From positions 4,762,750-4,826,749 of the forward strand of contig OU696583.1 of assembly GCA_916048095.2 (NCBI GenBank): a stretch of 64,000 bases of DNA, in the 5' to 3' direction. The stretch comes from Sacculina carcini. Its lineage: Eukaryota > Arthropoda > Thecostraca > Sacculinidae. Below the pieces are notes generated by a model. That model searched no databases. It was given only the letters and a program-made list of their open reading frames with translations, and was not told where the DNA came from. The position numbers and the translations under genes are program-made. This document shows positions 63,155 to 64,000 of this stretch, piece after piece (position 1 is the stretch's first letter; the number at the start of each line of letters is the position of its first letter).

Positions 63155-64000
63155 ATGGCTGATATCGAAAAATTGAAGAGAAAGCGTGCTGCTTCACAAT
63201 CTTGGGTCAAGCGCACGGTCTCCAAACTTGAGGAGTTTATCAAACCGGAATGTGAGTTTGACTCAGTGAAGATAATTGGAAATTGAAAATTGTTTGGTCA
63301 ACCTGGATTCAAAGCTGTCGAAATTGCTGGACATTCAGTCCAAATCGAACTTGTTTTGGAAGAAGATGAATTGCTACAGGATATTGAGACTGTTGGCAAT
63401 TTTATTGATGGGATTCATGCTGGTAGAGATATCGAAATGTCTCTAATTGAAAAACAGTTAGCTTTATGTCAGAAAAGTGTGGCTGGTAGTTTGACTTCCA
63501 GGACGGTAGATGTGAAACTTCCAAAATTGAGATTGCCGAAATTTGGCGGCAATGTTCGAGACTGGTTTAGTTTTTGGGAATCATTTGAAAGCTGTGTTGA
63601 CAGCTCAGATTTAACGAACATCAGTAAATTTCATATTTGCTTTCTGTGCTACATGGGGAGGCTCGGAAATGTATAAGTGGATTGTCTTTAACTGGCGACA
63701 ATTACCCAGTAGCTTGTGATTTGCTGAGGGAACGTTTTGGTCGAAAAGAGTATATTATATATATTATATATCCACGTTCAGGAGCTTCTGGAGCTTGGTT
63801 TGAAGCACCCTCAAGGGCTGAGAAGCCTGTACGAAGAACTGATGGTCCACATCTGATGACATCTGATCACATCTGATCACATCTGATGGCCTTGAGTCGC
63901 TAGATATTTCTGGTTCTAGTTATGGTGTGATTCTCACGCCGATGATTGTCTCACAGCTCCTTGAAAAGGTGAGAATGACTTGGGCGCGACAGAGTGCTGG
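63155..64000 (+). pseudogene. BEL/Pao gag (element J), partial, off the window end
   Basis: ATG 63155 opens MADIEKLKRKRAASQSWVKR. An in-frame TGA lies at 63284. The same frame then has VKLPKLRLPKFGGNVRDWFS and FWESFESCVDSSDLTNISKF, the hallmark of BEL/Pao gag (DUF1759 region). A frameshift near 63645 leads to YLLSVLHGEARKCISGLSL and RERFGRKEY. Then a small indel region and four near-copies of acatctgat (63851-63887) disturb the frame; SGSSYGVILTPMIVSQLLEK continues to the end. Pol would lie beyond 64000. Confidence 0.88.

Overview
This looks like genomic DNA of an invertebrate animal that consists almost entirely of nested transposable elements. The signs of a eukaryote are long AT-rich non-coding stretches, tRNA-derived short repeats, Ty3/gypsy, BEL/Pao and non-LTR retroelements, Tc1/mariner transposons with TA target duplications, and LTR primer sites matching animal-type tRNA sequences. 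I see no rRNA, no CRISPR array and no complete host gene. At most there are three possible host exons (minus strand, about 2689-2805, 3210-3358 and 24890-25215). The species cannot be named from sequence alone.

Layout. 1-9360 holds small repeats: a foldback element (1-491), a 21-bp tandem array inside a non-LTR reverse-transcriptase remnant (1118-1865), a dispersed repeat R2 (3970-5270), and a decayed Tc1/mariner copy (5521-8775) that itself carries repeat R3 and a 219-bp MITE. LTR elements, here lettered A-J, follow. A (9365-13926, +) and B (14335-19459, +) sit in a tandemly duplicated piece of DNA. C (20410-24862, +) is a non-LTR element split by a second Tc1/mariner copy (20783-22774). D (26761-31531, +), E (34582-39615, +), a solo LTR (40586-41356) and F (41405-46110, -) come next. 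E, the solo LTR and F all lie in an old satellite marked by a CCCGCCCGTCGTGCGG core. G (48178-52825, +) abuts H (52826 to about 56000, -), which carries a 2.1-kb internal inversion. I (57194-62053, -) is inserted in a third R2 copy, and J (from 63111, +) is a BEL/Pao element running off the window.

State of the elements. Target-site duplications are visible for A (GGTTC), B (AATAC), D (TGTAT), E (ATATTC), the solo LTR (ATAC), F (AATT) and I (TTTTG). B is the best preserved: intact gag and an 1155-codon pol frame. Its protease, however, has Asn where the catalytic Asp belongs. All the others have stops, frameshifts, deletions or inversions.

The most interesting theme is reverse-transcription priming. 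A, D, I, H and J have sites matching the 3' ends of tRNA-Leu, tRNA-Ser(GCU) (twice), tRNA-Trp and tRNA-Phe. B and E, two divergent members of one unusual lineage, instead share a 12-nt site touching the LTR that matches the 5' end of tRNA-Phe. F and G carry, right after the LTR, a 14-nt sequence complementary to a stretch inside their own LTR, which is the arrangement of Tf1-type self-priming. tRNA matches are from memory of animal tRNA sequences; everything else is read directly from the window.
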